64,000 nt of DNA from the NCBI GenBank assembly GCA_014898415.1, contig RCTD01000006.1:1426001-1490000 (forward strand), written 5' to 3'. The notes below the pieces were generated by a model that made no database searches, was not told the DNA's origin, and was given only the letters and a program-made list of their open reading frames with translations. This document shows, in pieces, positions 1-9,335 of this stretch (positions are counted from its first letter, which is position 1; every line of letters begins with the position of its first letter). This DNA is from Stromatinia cepivora. Taxonomy: Eukaryota; Ascomycota; Leotiomycetes; Helotiales; Sclerotiniaceae. The position numbers were made by a program, and so were the translations under genes.

Positions 1-350
1 CTGCAATCACAAGGTTTATCGAATTGTAATCTATAATTTAGAAATTAAGGGTAAGAAAAAAGATAATATTTTCGAATAATATCAAAAAGATCTATATACA
101 AGTGAAAGAATATGAATATATATTTAAACAGGAATAAACGGAGTATGTATAAGTATATACAGATATTATTCCATTTCTTATCTGGAAGAGTTTTTAATAA
201 TGTAACGAATCTAATGAACGTTTAGAGATCAATCTTAGAATTAAAAGTTATAGAGCTAAAGAGAGTGTGCTACAAAGCTATATATATGATCGGCTCGGAG
301 CTTAATACCGTACTAGCCCGATCGGACGCGATCACGTGTATCTCGTGACA
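1..350 (-). mobile_element. TR-GAG element copy D, partial (cut by window edge)
   Basis: This is the right-hand end of a small gag-only LTR element seen complete at three other places in the window. The last 150 bases (201-350) match the LTRs of those copies apart from transitions and end in CTCGTGACA. The sequence before it matches the interior of the other copies next to that LTR. By analogy with them the element reads on the minus strand. It sits inside a plus-strand Copia LTR, whose remaining part resumes at 351. The base string CATAT at 351-355 is the likely target duplication, but its partner is outside the window. Confidence 0.85.
201..350 (-). repeat. LTR of TR-GAG copy D
   Basis: 150-bp LTR, same length as the six other LTRs of this family here. 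It begins TGTAACGAAT and ends GTGACA in plus coordinates. Confidence 0.88.
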
Positions 351-455
351 CATATAATCAAGGGCAAGTCATTCAATTCTTTTATTCTACCAATCACATA
401 TACCATTTATTCCCCGATCCCTGAAAGTGCTCTGTAATTATACTATCCCGTGATA
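351..455 (+). repeat. 3' part of a Copia LTR (copy D), plus strand
   Basis: Matches the last ~105 bases of the 309-bp Copia LTRs at 35032, 43274 and 47308, through the stretch CCCTGAAAGTGCTCTG to the terminal GTGATA. The first part of the LTR lies beyond the TR-GAG insertion, outside the window. It abuts minus-strand Copia interior sequence at 456, so this plus-strand copy was inserted into the minus-strand one. ACTTT at 456-460 is the expected target duplication. Confidence 0.85.
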
Positions 456-1658
456 ACTTTGGTATAAACTATAATTCAATTCCTATATTATTTAACAAAA
501 TCGGTTTTATCAAACGAAATTTATATTAGAATAGATTAATATTCTTATAGTATTACGAATTTGACAGTAGTTATTATAAATACAAGCTTTTTTTTGAGTA
601 TATTGATGATCGTTTTGAATAAAAGAACTGTAATATTTTGATTGAAAATAAATAGTTTTATAAAATATATTTGATCAATTAATGATTTGATTCATTTATA
701 AATATTATAGAAAGCTTTATGATTTTATATATATTCTTGTTATCAATATTGATATTTTAATTGAAAAGAAATAAATTTAGAAAAGATTTCTTAAAAGATG
801 ATTGGGAATAAAGTAATGGATTTACTAAAAATAGATTCCAATATATTATTATTAGAATCTTTTATATTTGTATCTTTATTTATATTTTCTTTGAATTGAA
901 TTGCTATAAGATATTCCAAGAATTTCTTTTGGTATTAAATTTATTTCTTTTGATTGTATTTGATTTGGAAATCGATAGTAGAAAGTAAAACAAATGATTT
1001 AATTGAAAACCAATCGATTTGAATATAGATAAATTTATTTATCAGATTGGAATTTAAAATAAATATAATTGATATAGAAACAAATAAATTATTCTTTAGA
1101 TTAATTGAATCTTAGATTCTTTGAACTTGATATTTATTTTTCAAATATAAATATCATTTCAGTTATTGAGTATAAATTATTAGAAGAAAATCGTTTTGAT
1201 CTTTTATTATATTAAATAAAGGTAATTGAATTGATATAAATATTGAATTATAAATGAAATAGAAATGATATTTTAAAAATGATCTTTTAAGTATTTAGTA
1301 ATCATTGAATAAAAGATTGTATAGATTAAGGACTACTAGACTTATAATTATCACAGGATAGTATGATTACAAAGCATTTTCAGAGATCAAAGAATAGATG
1401 ATATATATAATTAATAAAATAAAAGAATTGAATGATTTACCTTTGATTATATAAATCAAGAATTGTATATATAAAATAAATAAATAATTATCTAATCAAT
1501 ATATACTTTAATTAAATTAAATCTTTGTTTATTAATATATCAGGATCATCTTATCAATAAAAGAGATTGATAAGAGTTAGAAGATCCTTCATTCCGATTG
1601 GAAAGCATACGCTTTGATCCTTAGTAAGATACAGGGGATCACAGGGCTTTCCGTGACA
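456..1658 (-). mobile_element. Copia element copy E, 5' end only, minus strand
   Basis: Reverse complement of the 5' LTR plus the first ~0.9 kb of the interior of Copia copies 1 and 2 (compare 29432-30320 and the corresponding part of copy 2). The LTR is at 1349-1658 and the interior runs leftwards to 456, where it is broken by the plus-strand Copia copy D. Dense transitions and stop codons leave no usable reading frame. Confidence 0.85.
1349..1658 (-). repeat. 5' LTR of Copia copy E
   Basis: Reverse complement of the 309-bp Copia LTR; it starts TATCACAGG and ends CTTTCCGTGACA in plus coordinates. The length of 310 suggests a one-base indel. This end kept the unmutated TGTCACGG terminus. Confidence 0.87.
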
Positions 1659-1948
1659 ATAAATAATTTTATTATTTTTATAAACAAATTTAAAAAGTAC
1701 CAAAGAAATAGAGGATTTTGAAAGAATAGATTTATTATATTCAATATTAAAGAAATTCGAGTTTATAGATAGTATTAATAATGATATATTAAATGAAATA
1801 TTTGAGAATAAGATTATATAAATTGATTCCGTTATTAATGATAAAATATTCATAAATAATTCAAATTGATTATAAAAGTATTTAAATTCTTTAAAATAAA
1901 TATAATATATTCGGATATTATTATTAAAGATAAATTATTTTAAGTATA
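1659..1948. other. AT-rich stretch, nothing recognised
   Basis: AT-rich sequence between Copia copy E and element F. It continues on the far side of element F (from 4266), because element F is a simple insertion here with a GTATA target duplication. No gene is supported. Confidence 0.6.
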
Positions 1949-2141
1949 TGTGAGAATCACAGCAAAGAATCGGTTAATATTCGAATAACAGTAGGTTTGG
2001 ATTTTGAATCAAAAATTTTTCATTATTCTTTTTCTTATGGTATTGAAGAATTCCCTTCTATATAGGTGAAAACTCTTCAAATTAGTGTACAATTCGGTCC
2101 GCTTTCGGTTAACCCTAATTTCGTAGTTGAGGTTTATAATA
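1949..2141 (-). repeat. Left LTR of element F
   Basis: 193 bp, begins TGTGAGAATCACAGC and ends TTTATAATA. It matches the right LTR apart from transitions. The end is probably a mutated GTAACA. Confidence 0.9.
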
Positions 2142-2229
2142 AAGCCCTTCTTTCCAAGACTTTCGTTTTCGAAAACCTTTAAAATGAAACTATTTAAGTT
2201 GAAATATTCAATCAAAACCAATATCATTC

Positions 2230-2470
2230 GATATTATATTGTATGTTTTTTTGTGAAACCATCGATATTGTATTATATGTCTTTTTGTGAAATCATCGAT
2301 ATTGTATTGTATGCCTTTTCGTAGAACCATCGATATTGTGTTGTATACCTTTTCGTAAAACCATCGTAGATCCATCGATATTGTATGATATGCCTTTTCG
2401 TAAAATCATTATAGATCTATCGATATTATATGGTATACCTTTTCGTAGAATCATTATAGATCCATCGAAA
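2230..2470. repeat. Tandem array 1 in element F (CATCGATATTGTAT-type unit)
   Basis: Five imperfect copies of a unit containing ATCGATATTGTAT followed by TGCCTTTTCGTA, spaced by about 22 or 44 bases. Spacing is not consistently a multiple of three, so a coding repeat is unlikely for this array. Confidence 0.8.
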
Positions 2471-2694
2471 CCCTTTCAACTCTTCAATTCCTTTATTCCT
2501 AATTCTACAATAATCGGCCGAACTGAAACTCCAATGGAGAACTTTATATAACAATTAAATCCATGATAATTCCTTTAATAATGAAATTATAATGCTTATA
2601 TCTTCATTTTATAAAATTCAGCATTTTCATTTCTTTGAAAACTCTTCAATATCATTTAAAAACTCCTGTATATATATTCATTTTCGATCCACTT

Positions 2695-2885
2695 TCAATT
2701 CGATTTCGGTACGATTTCGGTACGATTTCGATAAGTATACTTTCGATTCGGTATGCTTTCGATTCGGTATGCTTTCGATTCGGTATGCTTTCGATTCGGA
2801 TTCGGTATGTTTTCGATTTGGTATACTTTTCGATTTGGTATACTTTTCGATTTGGTATACTTTTCGATTTGGTATGCTTTTTAAT
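2695..2885. repeat. Tandem array 2 in element F (TTTCGATTCGGTATGC unit)
   Basis: About a dozen short units of 12-17 bases of the type TTTCGATTCGGTATGC grading into TTTTCGATTTGGTATAC. The copies are ordered from CG-containing to T-rich variants, as expected if they expanded locally and then mutated. Confidence 0.85.
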
Positions 2886-3289
2886 ATGATGAATAGGGGA
2901 TATTGATACCTCCCTTTTTGGATCGATATCCTCATCGATTTCAATGATCCTATAGATTCGATAAATAATAAAAAGGAAGGGGGTTTTCAATTTACTTTTT
3001 CTTTTGAAATTTGAAATATAAATATATTATATTTATTAATATATCGATTCAAATTTATATCAAAAAAATAATAACTTTAATATAAATACTGTTTCGTTTT
3101 CAGTTAATATATTAGCTTTCCAATATAGATCCGACTATTTGCAACCAATTTTCATTAATAATCTTTTAGAATTATACAAAAACTAGTTTCACCCTTCCTT
3201 TTGAAAAAAATCTAATATTCTATCAAAGGGAAGAAACTTCAAGTATTCCGTCAAAGTTCTATTTGAAATAGAAATACAATTAATATCGT

Positions 3290-3525
3290 ATATAAATTCA
3301 CTCATTATACTTTTCAAGGATAATATCAAAGACTTTATCATTATCATATATAAATCTGTTCATTATACTCTTCAAGAATAGTACCAAAGGCTTCATCATC
3401 ATCATATATAAATCCGTTCATTGTACTCCTCAAGGGTAGTACCAAAGACTTCATCATCATCATATATAAATCCGCTCATTGTACTCCTTAAGGGTAATAC
3501 CAAAGGCTTCATCATCATTATTTCA
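3290..3525. repeat. Tandem array 3 in element F (~60-bp unit, four copies)
   Basis: Four consecutive ~59-60-bp units containing CATTGTACTCCTCAAGGGTA, then CCAAAGACTTCATCATCATC and ATATATAAATCC. Copies differ mainly by transitions. Confidence 0.85.
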
Positions 3526-3627
3526 ACTTCAATATCTTCAACTTTTTCAACAACTTTTATATTCAAATTCTTCAGTTTTCTGATAGAGTCCTGAAGGTTC
3601 TTTATATGCTTTCGTTTTTTTGTCCTT

Positions 3628-4050
3628 TTATTTGAATAATTTGTATGATTTAAGAATTCGCTTTCGAATTTTGTAAAATAGAATAGGGTTCGATTTGTAT
3701 ATTATATTCATGTTTTTCAAATAAATCTTTTCAATTCCTTTTTCTTGTTTTTCTTGATTTTCTTGATTCGAAGATTTTTCATAGTATTTTTGGTAGGTTT
3801 TCGACAATATTCCGAAGGGTCTTTGAAGGTTCGTTTTGAAGCTAAATTCGTATATGTTTTGAAAGTAATTTTCGAAGGGTTTTCGAAGGTTTGTTTTGAG
3901 ATCAAATTCGTATATATTTTGAAGGTAAATTTCGAAGGGTTTTCGAAGGTTTTCGATAATATTCCGAAAAGTTTTCGATAAGGTTCGAAGGCTTTTATGA
4001 ATCAAAAAAAATAAGGTTATTCCCAAAATTAACCGACGAATTGCTCTCAA
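3628..4050 (-). pseudogene. Repeat-containing ORF in element F
   Basis: A 140-codon open stretch on the minus strand lies just inside the right LTR, where the first ORF of a minus-strand element would be. It contains a 21-residue repeat (core LRKPFENYFQNIYEF) reflecting a ~63-bp DNA repeat at about 3800-3980, and a hydrophobic N-terminal stretch. It begins with TTG, not ATG, and I recognise no family. It may be a remnant of the element's protein or simply an in-frame repeat. Confidence 0.3.
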
Positions 4051-4067
4051 AGATGAATAAAAAGAAT

Positions 4068-4260
4068 TATAAGAATTACAGCAAAGAATCGGTTAATATT
4101 CGAATAACAATAGGTTTGGATTTTGAATCAAAAACTTTTCATTATTCTCTTTCTTATGGTATTGAAGAATTCCCCTTTATATAGATGAAAACTCTTCAAA
4201 CTAGTGTATAATTCGGCCCGCTTTCAGCTAGCCCTAGTTTCGTAGTTGAGGTTCGTAACA
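4068..4260 (-). repeat. Right LTR of element F
   Basis: 193 bp, begins TATAAGAATTACAGC (mutated TGTGAGAATCACAGC) and ends TTCGTAACA. It is flanked on its right by the GTATA duplication. Confidence 0.9.
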
Positions 4261-4265
4261 GTATA

Positions 4266-6250
4266 TTTATTTTTAATTCTTTATTGGTTTGTTATTATAT
4301 AAATTAAAGATATAATTGAATTCCTTATATTTAATATAGAGAAATTATATTATATCTTTATTATATTTGAGTTTATTATTAATATAAGAATAGGATAATA
4401 AATATATAGAAAATAAATCGGAATCTTTGTTTTGATTATAGAATTGATTATTAATTTTTAGATATAATTTATTAGTATTTCCTGAATAATTATATCAATC
4501 ATTATTATTATAATTTCTATTTCTATTGAAGTTGTAAAGAGGGAATTGATTATATTGAAATTGAATTGATTGTTGAAATTGAATTTATTGGATCGGGGGT
4601 GATGATAATAATAATATAATTAGGAAATTGAAGACAGTATTTTGAGGTTTATTATAGGGCATATAAAAGATATTCTTATTATTTTTGAATTTGATTAGGA
4701 TAATATTAATTGATTTATTATATTGTTTTTTGATAAATTTCTTAAATGTTTAAAAGCGATGTTTTTTATTAAGGTATATTTTGGTTTGTTTAATAAAATC
4801 AATAATCTGATATAATTCTTGAATTATATTATAAACCTTTTATAAAGTATTATAAATATTTATATTTTTGATTATAATAATATAATAAAGCAATTTGTTT
4901 TACAGATCTTATATAAAAGCAAAGATAATAATATTCAATATGAACTTTTCAAAGGAATTGAAAGGTTTGGATTTCGATAATACGGATTCAGATTTAGATT
5001 TATTTTATTCAAAAATATATTGGAATAAATAAAAAATATATCAATAATAAATAAAGAAGGATTTGTTTTTATATTATTCGAAAATTTTGATTTCGGCCTG
5101 AATATTAATATTGTTAAGATTAGAAATCTTAATCAGAAAGTATTTTTAAAGATAGAATTTGATATTTTCTATTTGCTTTAGAATAGTTTTAAATCAATTC
5201 TTAAGAATATTATGAATATATAGAATAAAATTAATTTATTTTGTAGTATTATTATTATATAATATATATAATCTTGAAATATAAATCTGAAAGGAAAGGA
5301 ATAAGATTAGTGAATTCAAAATTATATTCAAGATAGAATAATTATTGTAAGGTAGAAATGTTATTATCAAAATATCTTGTAAAAGTAAACTTCGATTTTT
5401 TAGAGGTGATGTTTGAAGATATATAAAAAGCTTTTGTAAAAGTAGGTATAAATTTCAAGGTTATTTTTGATAAAATATATTGATATTTAGTAACGAAAGT
5501 TTATATAATATTTCTTTTATTATAATAAAATATATTTATAATTGAATTTATAATAACAAATTTTGTAAATAAATTGTCAAAAGTAGGATTTGATTTGTAC
5601 AAAAATAGTAATTCTGTTGAGGAATATATTAGTTTAAAAGATTAATAAAGAAAGAGAATTGGTAATATTATTTTATTAAATATATTCTTATATAGAATAA
5701 TATAATTGATTTGGAATAAAGGTAATATAATAAAGAAGATTGATTTAGATTTATATAGGGAATTTATATTATATAGTAAATTTCAAAGATAGAGTATTAG
5801 AAGATTATTTGATTTAAAGATTTAGAGTAGATATAGATAGTACTAAAAGTTTGTGATTGATTGATAATTTGATTAAAATATAATTACTTAAATTGAAGTA
5901 CAAATAAAGGATCAGCGATTGTATTTGCAATTATAGAAAAAAGGAAATTAGGAATGAATCAAAAAATAAAGCTATTTATAGATTTCGATCTTTCAAATTG
6001 GAAAATGAATAAAAGAATAATGAAATAGTATTAGAAGATTTAAAATCGATTTGAAAACGAATTGTAAGTATTCGATAAATATATATAAATGATTGAAATA
6101 ATAAAAAAGAAATATAATAAATATATAAATAATAAAAAAGGTCAAGATTCCGGATCAAAATCGAGAAATCCTATAAGTGTTATTAGAAAAATGGATATAT
6201 TAGGATGGAAAAGGGTAAGGATTATAAAACAGAAAGGCAAGGGTAGATAA
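4266..6250. other. AT-rich relic sequence, no element boundary recognised
   Basis: Almost 2 kb of AT-rich DNA with no ORF longer than about 60 codons. Short stretches read like decayed coding sequence on one strand or the other (for example around 5380-5800 on the plus strand), but I could not assign a family, LTR or terminal repeat. It is probably an old RIP-mutated transposon. Composition shifts to normal at about 6180-6250, just before BRX1. Confidence 0.5.
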
Positions 6251-6581
6251 GCCATTTTTGTTATTAGTGAGACGTTAAGCTAGTGTATATGTGATCTAAT
6301 AAAAGCACCCCTATTATTGGTACCGGATCTCCTATATTACCTACCCAGGTAGGTACCTATCACAAGGTAATTATTTAGCCACGAGGCTGAACACGAGGCT
6401 GAGATTTGATCAATTGAATACACTAGCAAGGATATATTGATAACGCGCTTAAGATTAAGGTTGCGCTTACACTATCAAAGAAATTCTTAAGAAACTTTGA
6501 AGATCTCAAGAACTTTTTTGCGCCCGACCCGATAGCCTTTGAATATATTTACTACTTAATATACACAACACAACATATACA
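6250..6581 (+). promoter_or_regulatory. Upstream region of BRX1 at the isochore edge
   Basis: 330 bases between the AT-rich flank and the BRX1 start. It contains a short perfect palindrome-like hairpin (CCTACCCAGGTAGG at about 6341) and a direct repeat CACGAGGCTGA (twice near 6380-6405). No TATA box is convincing. The BRX1 promoter is therefore squeezed against mutated repeat DNA. Confidence 0.4.
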
Positions 6582-7632
6582 ATGGCTTCTGTTTACAAGT
6601 CATTATCAAAGACTTCTGGTCATAAAGAAGAAACATCTGCGAGTGGTGTCAAGAAAAACAAGCAAAGAGTTTTGATCTTGTCTTCAAGAGGAATTACTTA
6701 CAGGTATATAAATTTGTGCTGATGCGACGCAGAGAATCGCAAGAAAATGCTAACTCTACAAATTAGACATCGACATCTTCTCAACGACCTTGCGTCCCTT
6801 CTTCCCCATGGTAGGAAAGATGCGAAACTCGATACCAAGTCGAAGCTTTATCAATTGAACGAATTGGCGGAATTATATAACTGTAATAATGTATTTTTCT
6901 TTGAGGCAAGAAAAGGAAAGGATCTTTACCTGTGGATGAGCAAAGCACCCAACGGACCTACCGTGAAGATGCATATGCAAAATTGTATGTTCATCCTAAC
7001 ATCCCGCTCTAAGGAAAAGTCTCTCTAACAACATCTTAGTACACACCATGGAAGAGCTCCATTTCACAGGAAACTGTCTCAAAGGCTCCCGACCCATCCT
7101 CTCTTTCGATGCCTCTTTCGATAAGGAACCTCATCTCCGTGTACTAAAAGAACTCTTCCTCCATATCTTCGGCGTGCCAAAGGGTGCTAGGAAATCGAAA
7201 CCTTTTGTCGATCATGTTATGGGATTTACTTTGGCAGATGGCAAAATCTGGATTCGAAACTACCAGATCAGCGAGACCGAACCATCAAGAGTCAAAGGTG
7301 CTGAAGAAGAAATCTCTGCCAAATCCAAATCAAAAAATTCGGGGAACAAGGAGACAGAATGTAGCTTGGTGGAGATTGGACCAAGATTTGTGTTGACACC
7401 CATTGTCATTCAAGAAGGAAGTTTTGGTGGACCAATAATCTACGAGAACAAAGAGTTTATATCCCCTAATCAAGTCAGAAGCGAGATCAGAAAGAAGAAG
7501 GCAGGGAGATATAATGCGAGGGCAGAACAGGGTATTGAGAGACTGGCAAAGAAGGGAGAATTGGGTCTCAGAACGAATGGAGGAAGGCAGGCGCCAAAGG
7601 ATGTCCTGGATAATGCTGAGTTGTTTGCTTAG
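6582..7632 (+). CDS. BRX1: Ribosome biogenesis protein Brx1 (Brix domain)
   Basis: Three exons: 6582-6703, 6767-6984 and 7040-7632, giving 310 residues, close to the ~290 residues of yeast Brx1. Intron 1 (6704-6766) starts GTATAT, has a CTAAC branch site at 6750 and ends TAG. Intron 2 (6985-7039) starts GTATGT and ends TTAG. Diagnostic Brix-family stretches are RVLILSSRG near residue 29, ELAELYNCNN, FFEARK, FTGNCLKGSRP, ARKSKPFVDHV and LVEIGPRFVLTP followed by EGSFGGP. Brx1 is a nucleolar assembly factor of the pre-60S ribosome, needed for 27S pre-rRNA processing. The start codon is the only ATG that keeps the conserved N-terminus. The C-terminal tail is lysine- and arginine-rich. The gene sits alone at the left edge of the gene island. 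Confidence 0.96.
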
Positions 7633-7904
7633 GCTAAGAAGATTCCCTAACGGCGTTTGGTGCATGGAAAATATGTATAAGGGAGAAATTAAGAAATATT
7701 GTCACCACGCAGATTTTTGGATTCGTCCTCGAAAAAAATTCTGACACACCACCACACAAGTCAGATCATTCATGGAAATAGCATCCAATAACACGAAGAC
7801 AGATGTGCTCATGCCCTTGTACTGTCACTATCTCCTGCCCAATCATTTCATTTCACCAGCGCCATTACTCTCATCTGTTACACATACTATCGTGTAGCTA
7901 TCAA
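7633..7904. other. BRX1 3' region
   Basis: Unique non-coding sequence downstream of BRX1, before the MITE. No gene is supported. Confidence 0.5.
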
Positions 7905-7907
7905 ATA

Positions 7908-8335
7908 CGGAGGTTGATGGGGTAAGTATTGTAAGACATACCAAAAAATGACCGTGCTTGGTTCCACAGACAGGGGCTCTGACCAATAATATCATTACGC
8001 TGGTTGAAAATTTGTATGATGAAATCTAAGTGATTAAAGTATTATAAATTCTCAATTATTTATTTAAAATTATTCAAAATCATTTAAAATCATTAATTTT
8101 TTATTCAAAAAATCTATTCTAAAGTTATTAAAAGAGATTATATCAATTTTAAAAATTTCAAAATCATCAAATTGTTGAGATTTTATTGAAATCCTCGAAA
8201 TACAATCAAAATTCGAAATTTGAAGGGAGAACAGCTCAATATCTATTCAAATTGTTTAAAGCAGCATCAAAAGACGGGAAAAACAGCGATATGTGGGTAA
8301 AAAATGTCTTACAATACTTACCCCATCAACCTCCG
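7908..8335. mobile_element. MITE-like element with perfect inverted termini and TA target
   Basis: Perfect 35-base inverted repeats lie at 7905-7939 and 8304-8338. The outer bases of the palindrome include TA on both sides (7906-7907 and 8336-8337), so the element proper would be the 428 bp beginning CGGAGGTTGATGGGGTAAG, with a TA target duplication as in Tc1/mariner/pogo-class elements. The interior is AT-rich and has no transposase. The one 67-codon open stretch (8186-8389) runs out through the terminal repeat and is not credible as a gene. Its two arms are identical, which suggests recent insertion or constraint. Confidence 0.75.
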
Positions 8336-8344
8336 TATATATAC

Positions 8345-8540
8345 TATGCTTATCAAAGCGGGGACATTCATATCGCCACTTCATTATAACTCTACCACCA
8401 ATTAGAATTTATTAATTTTTCTATAAAAAACTAAAAATAAAAATTATAAACTCTATATTAATTATCATTTATTAGAATTCTAAAAGTTAAATATAATTAT
8501 AAAAAATTATAAATAGATATTAATCACTTGAAAACTTGAT
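8345..8540. other. Unique AT-rich spacer between MITE and microsatellite
   Basis: About 200 bases of AT-rich DNA with no feature seen. Confidence 0.4.
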
Positions 8541-8544
8541 TGAA

Positions 8545-8801
8545 TTATATTTATATTTATATTTATATTTATATTTATATTTATATTTATATTTATATTT
8601 ATATTTATATTTATATTTATATTTATATTTATATTTATATTTATATTTATATTATATTTATATTTATATTTATATTTATATTTATATTTATATTTATATT
8701 TATATTTATATTTATATTTATATTTATATTTATATTTATATTTATATTTATATTTATATTTATATTTATATTTATATTTATATTTATATTTATATTTATA
8801 T
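8545..8801. repeat. Hexanucleotide microsatellite (ATTTAT)n
   Basis: About 43 uninterrupted six-base units, apart from one missing T near 8653 that shifts the phase. Six bases is a multiple of three, so all frames stay open and give artificial Tyr-Leu-type or Tyr-Ile-type repeats; these are not genes. Confidence 0.97.
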
Positions 8802-9335
8802 CATCTTTTAACTATCTAGATATATTACTAGATCGAAGTATAATAATATTCATAGAGCCTTAGCTAAGTAAGTATCTATATGTATCTACTTCGTATTATA
8901 GTAATCTTTCTGCTTCATCTCTCGATAGCTCAATCAACGCACTTGTGTATCAAAGATAAAGCAAATAGGGACCAAAGTCGTATCATACAAACAACGCAAG
9001 TAAGCGTTATGTAAAACCAACGCCGTTCATTCATATTTATCCTCAAATTCTATTTTTGATGTATAAGTCGGTTAGAACCCAAGCCAGGCCTGGTAAGACT
9101 CCTGAGACTCCCTTCAACGCCGTGCAAAAGGCATCACGAAATGGAAAGTTGCTGGAAACGATGAAGCAAAATGAGACGTTACTGTAGACTGGAGAGTAAA
9201 ATTGTCGGTTGTGCATCTGGGTACCGGAAAAGCAAAGCTCACTGGTTGAATGCTGTCAATAATTTCTCAGGTTTAGTAAAATCGTATCATCCAAAGGTTG
9301 CAGTACTGGAACTTTTTATCGAGTCTTCAATTCAT
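8802..9335. other. Intergenic region downstream of the coiled-coil gene
   Basis: Unique sequence between the microsatellite and the 3' end of the minus-strand coiled-coil gene. Probably holds that gene's 3' UTR. No gene is supported. Confidence 0.4.

Larger units (their letters stand above)
1949..4260 (-). mobile_element. Element F: 2.3-kb non-autonomous LTR element with repetitive interior
   Basis: Two 193-bp direct repeats (1949-2141 and 4068-4260) bound a 1.9-kb interior. The outer flanks carry the same five bases, GTATA (1944-1948 and 4261-4265), a classical LTR-element target duplication. No protease, reverse transcriptase or integrase motif is visible, so it must depend on another element. 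The interior is mostly tandem arrays with different periods. Orientation is inferred as minus: a purine-rich tract (complement of about 2142-2160, containing GGAAAGAAGGGC) sits against the left LTR, as a polypurine tract should beside a 3' LTR. It is less AT-rich than its surroundings. Confidence 0.85.

Noticed and set aside
2652..2990. Minus-strand ORFs of 88-112 codons with IPNRKHTES repeats
   Set aside because: They translate the short tandem array 2 of element F in frame; start codons are weak and there is no sign of selection on the frame.
3290..3525. CRISPR-like regular repeats
   Set aside because: Contiguous tandem units without unique spacers, inside an LTR element of a fungal genome.
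8536..8863. Two long plus-strand ORFs of 91 and 107 codons
   Set aside because: They are translations of the (ATTTAT)n microsatellite; a six-base unit cannot create stops in these frames.
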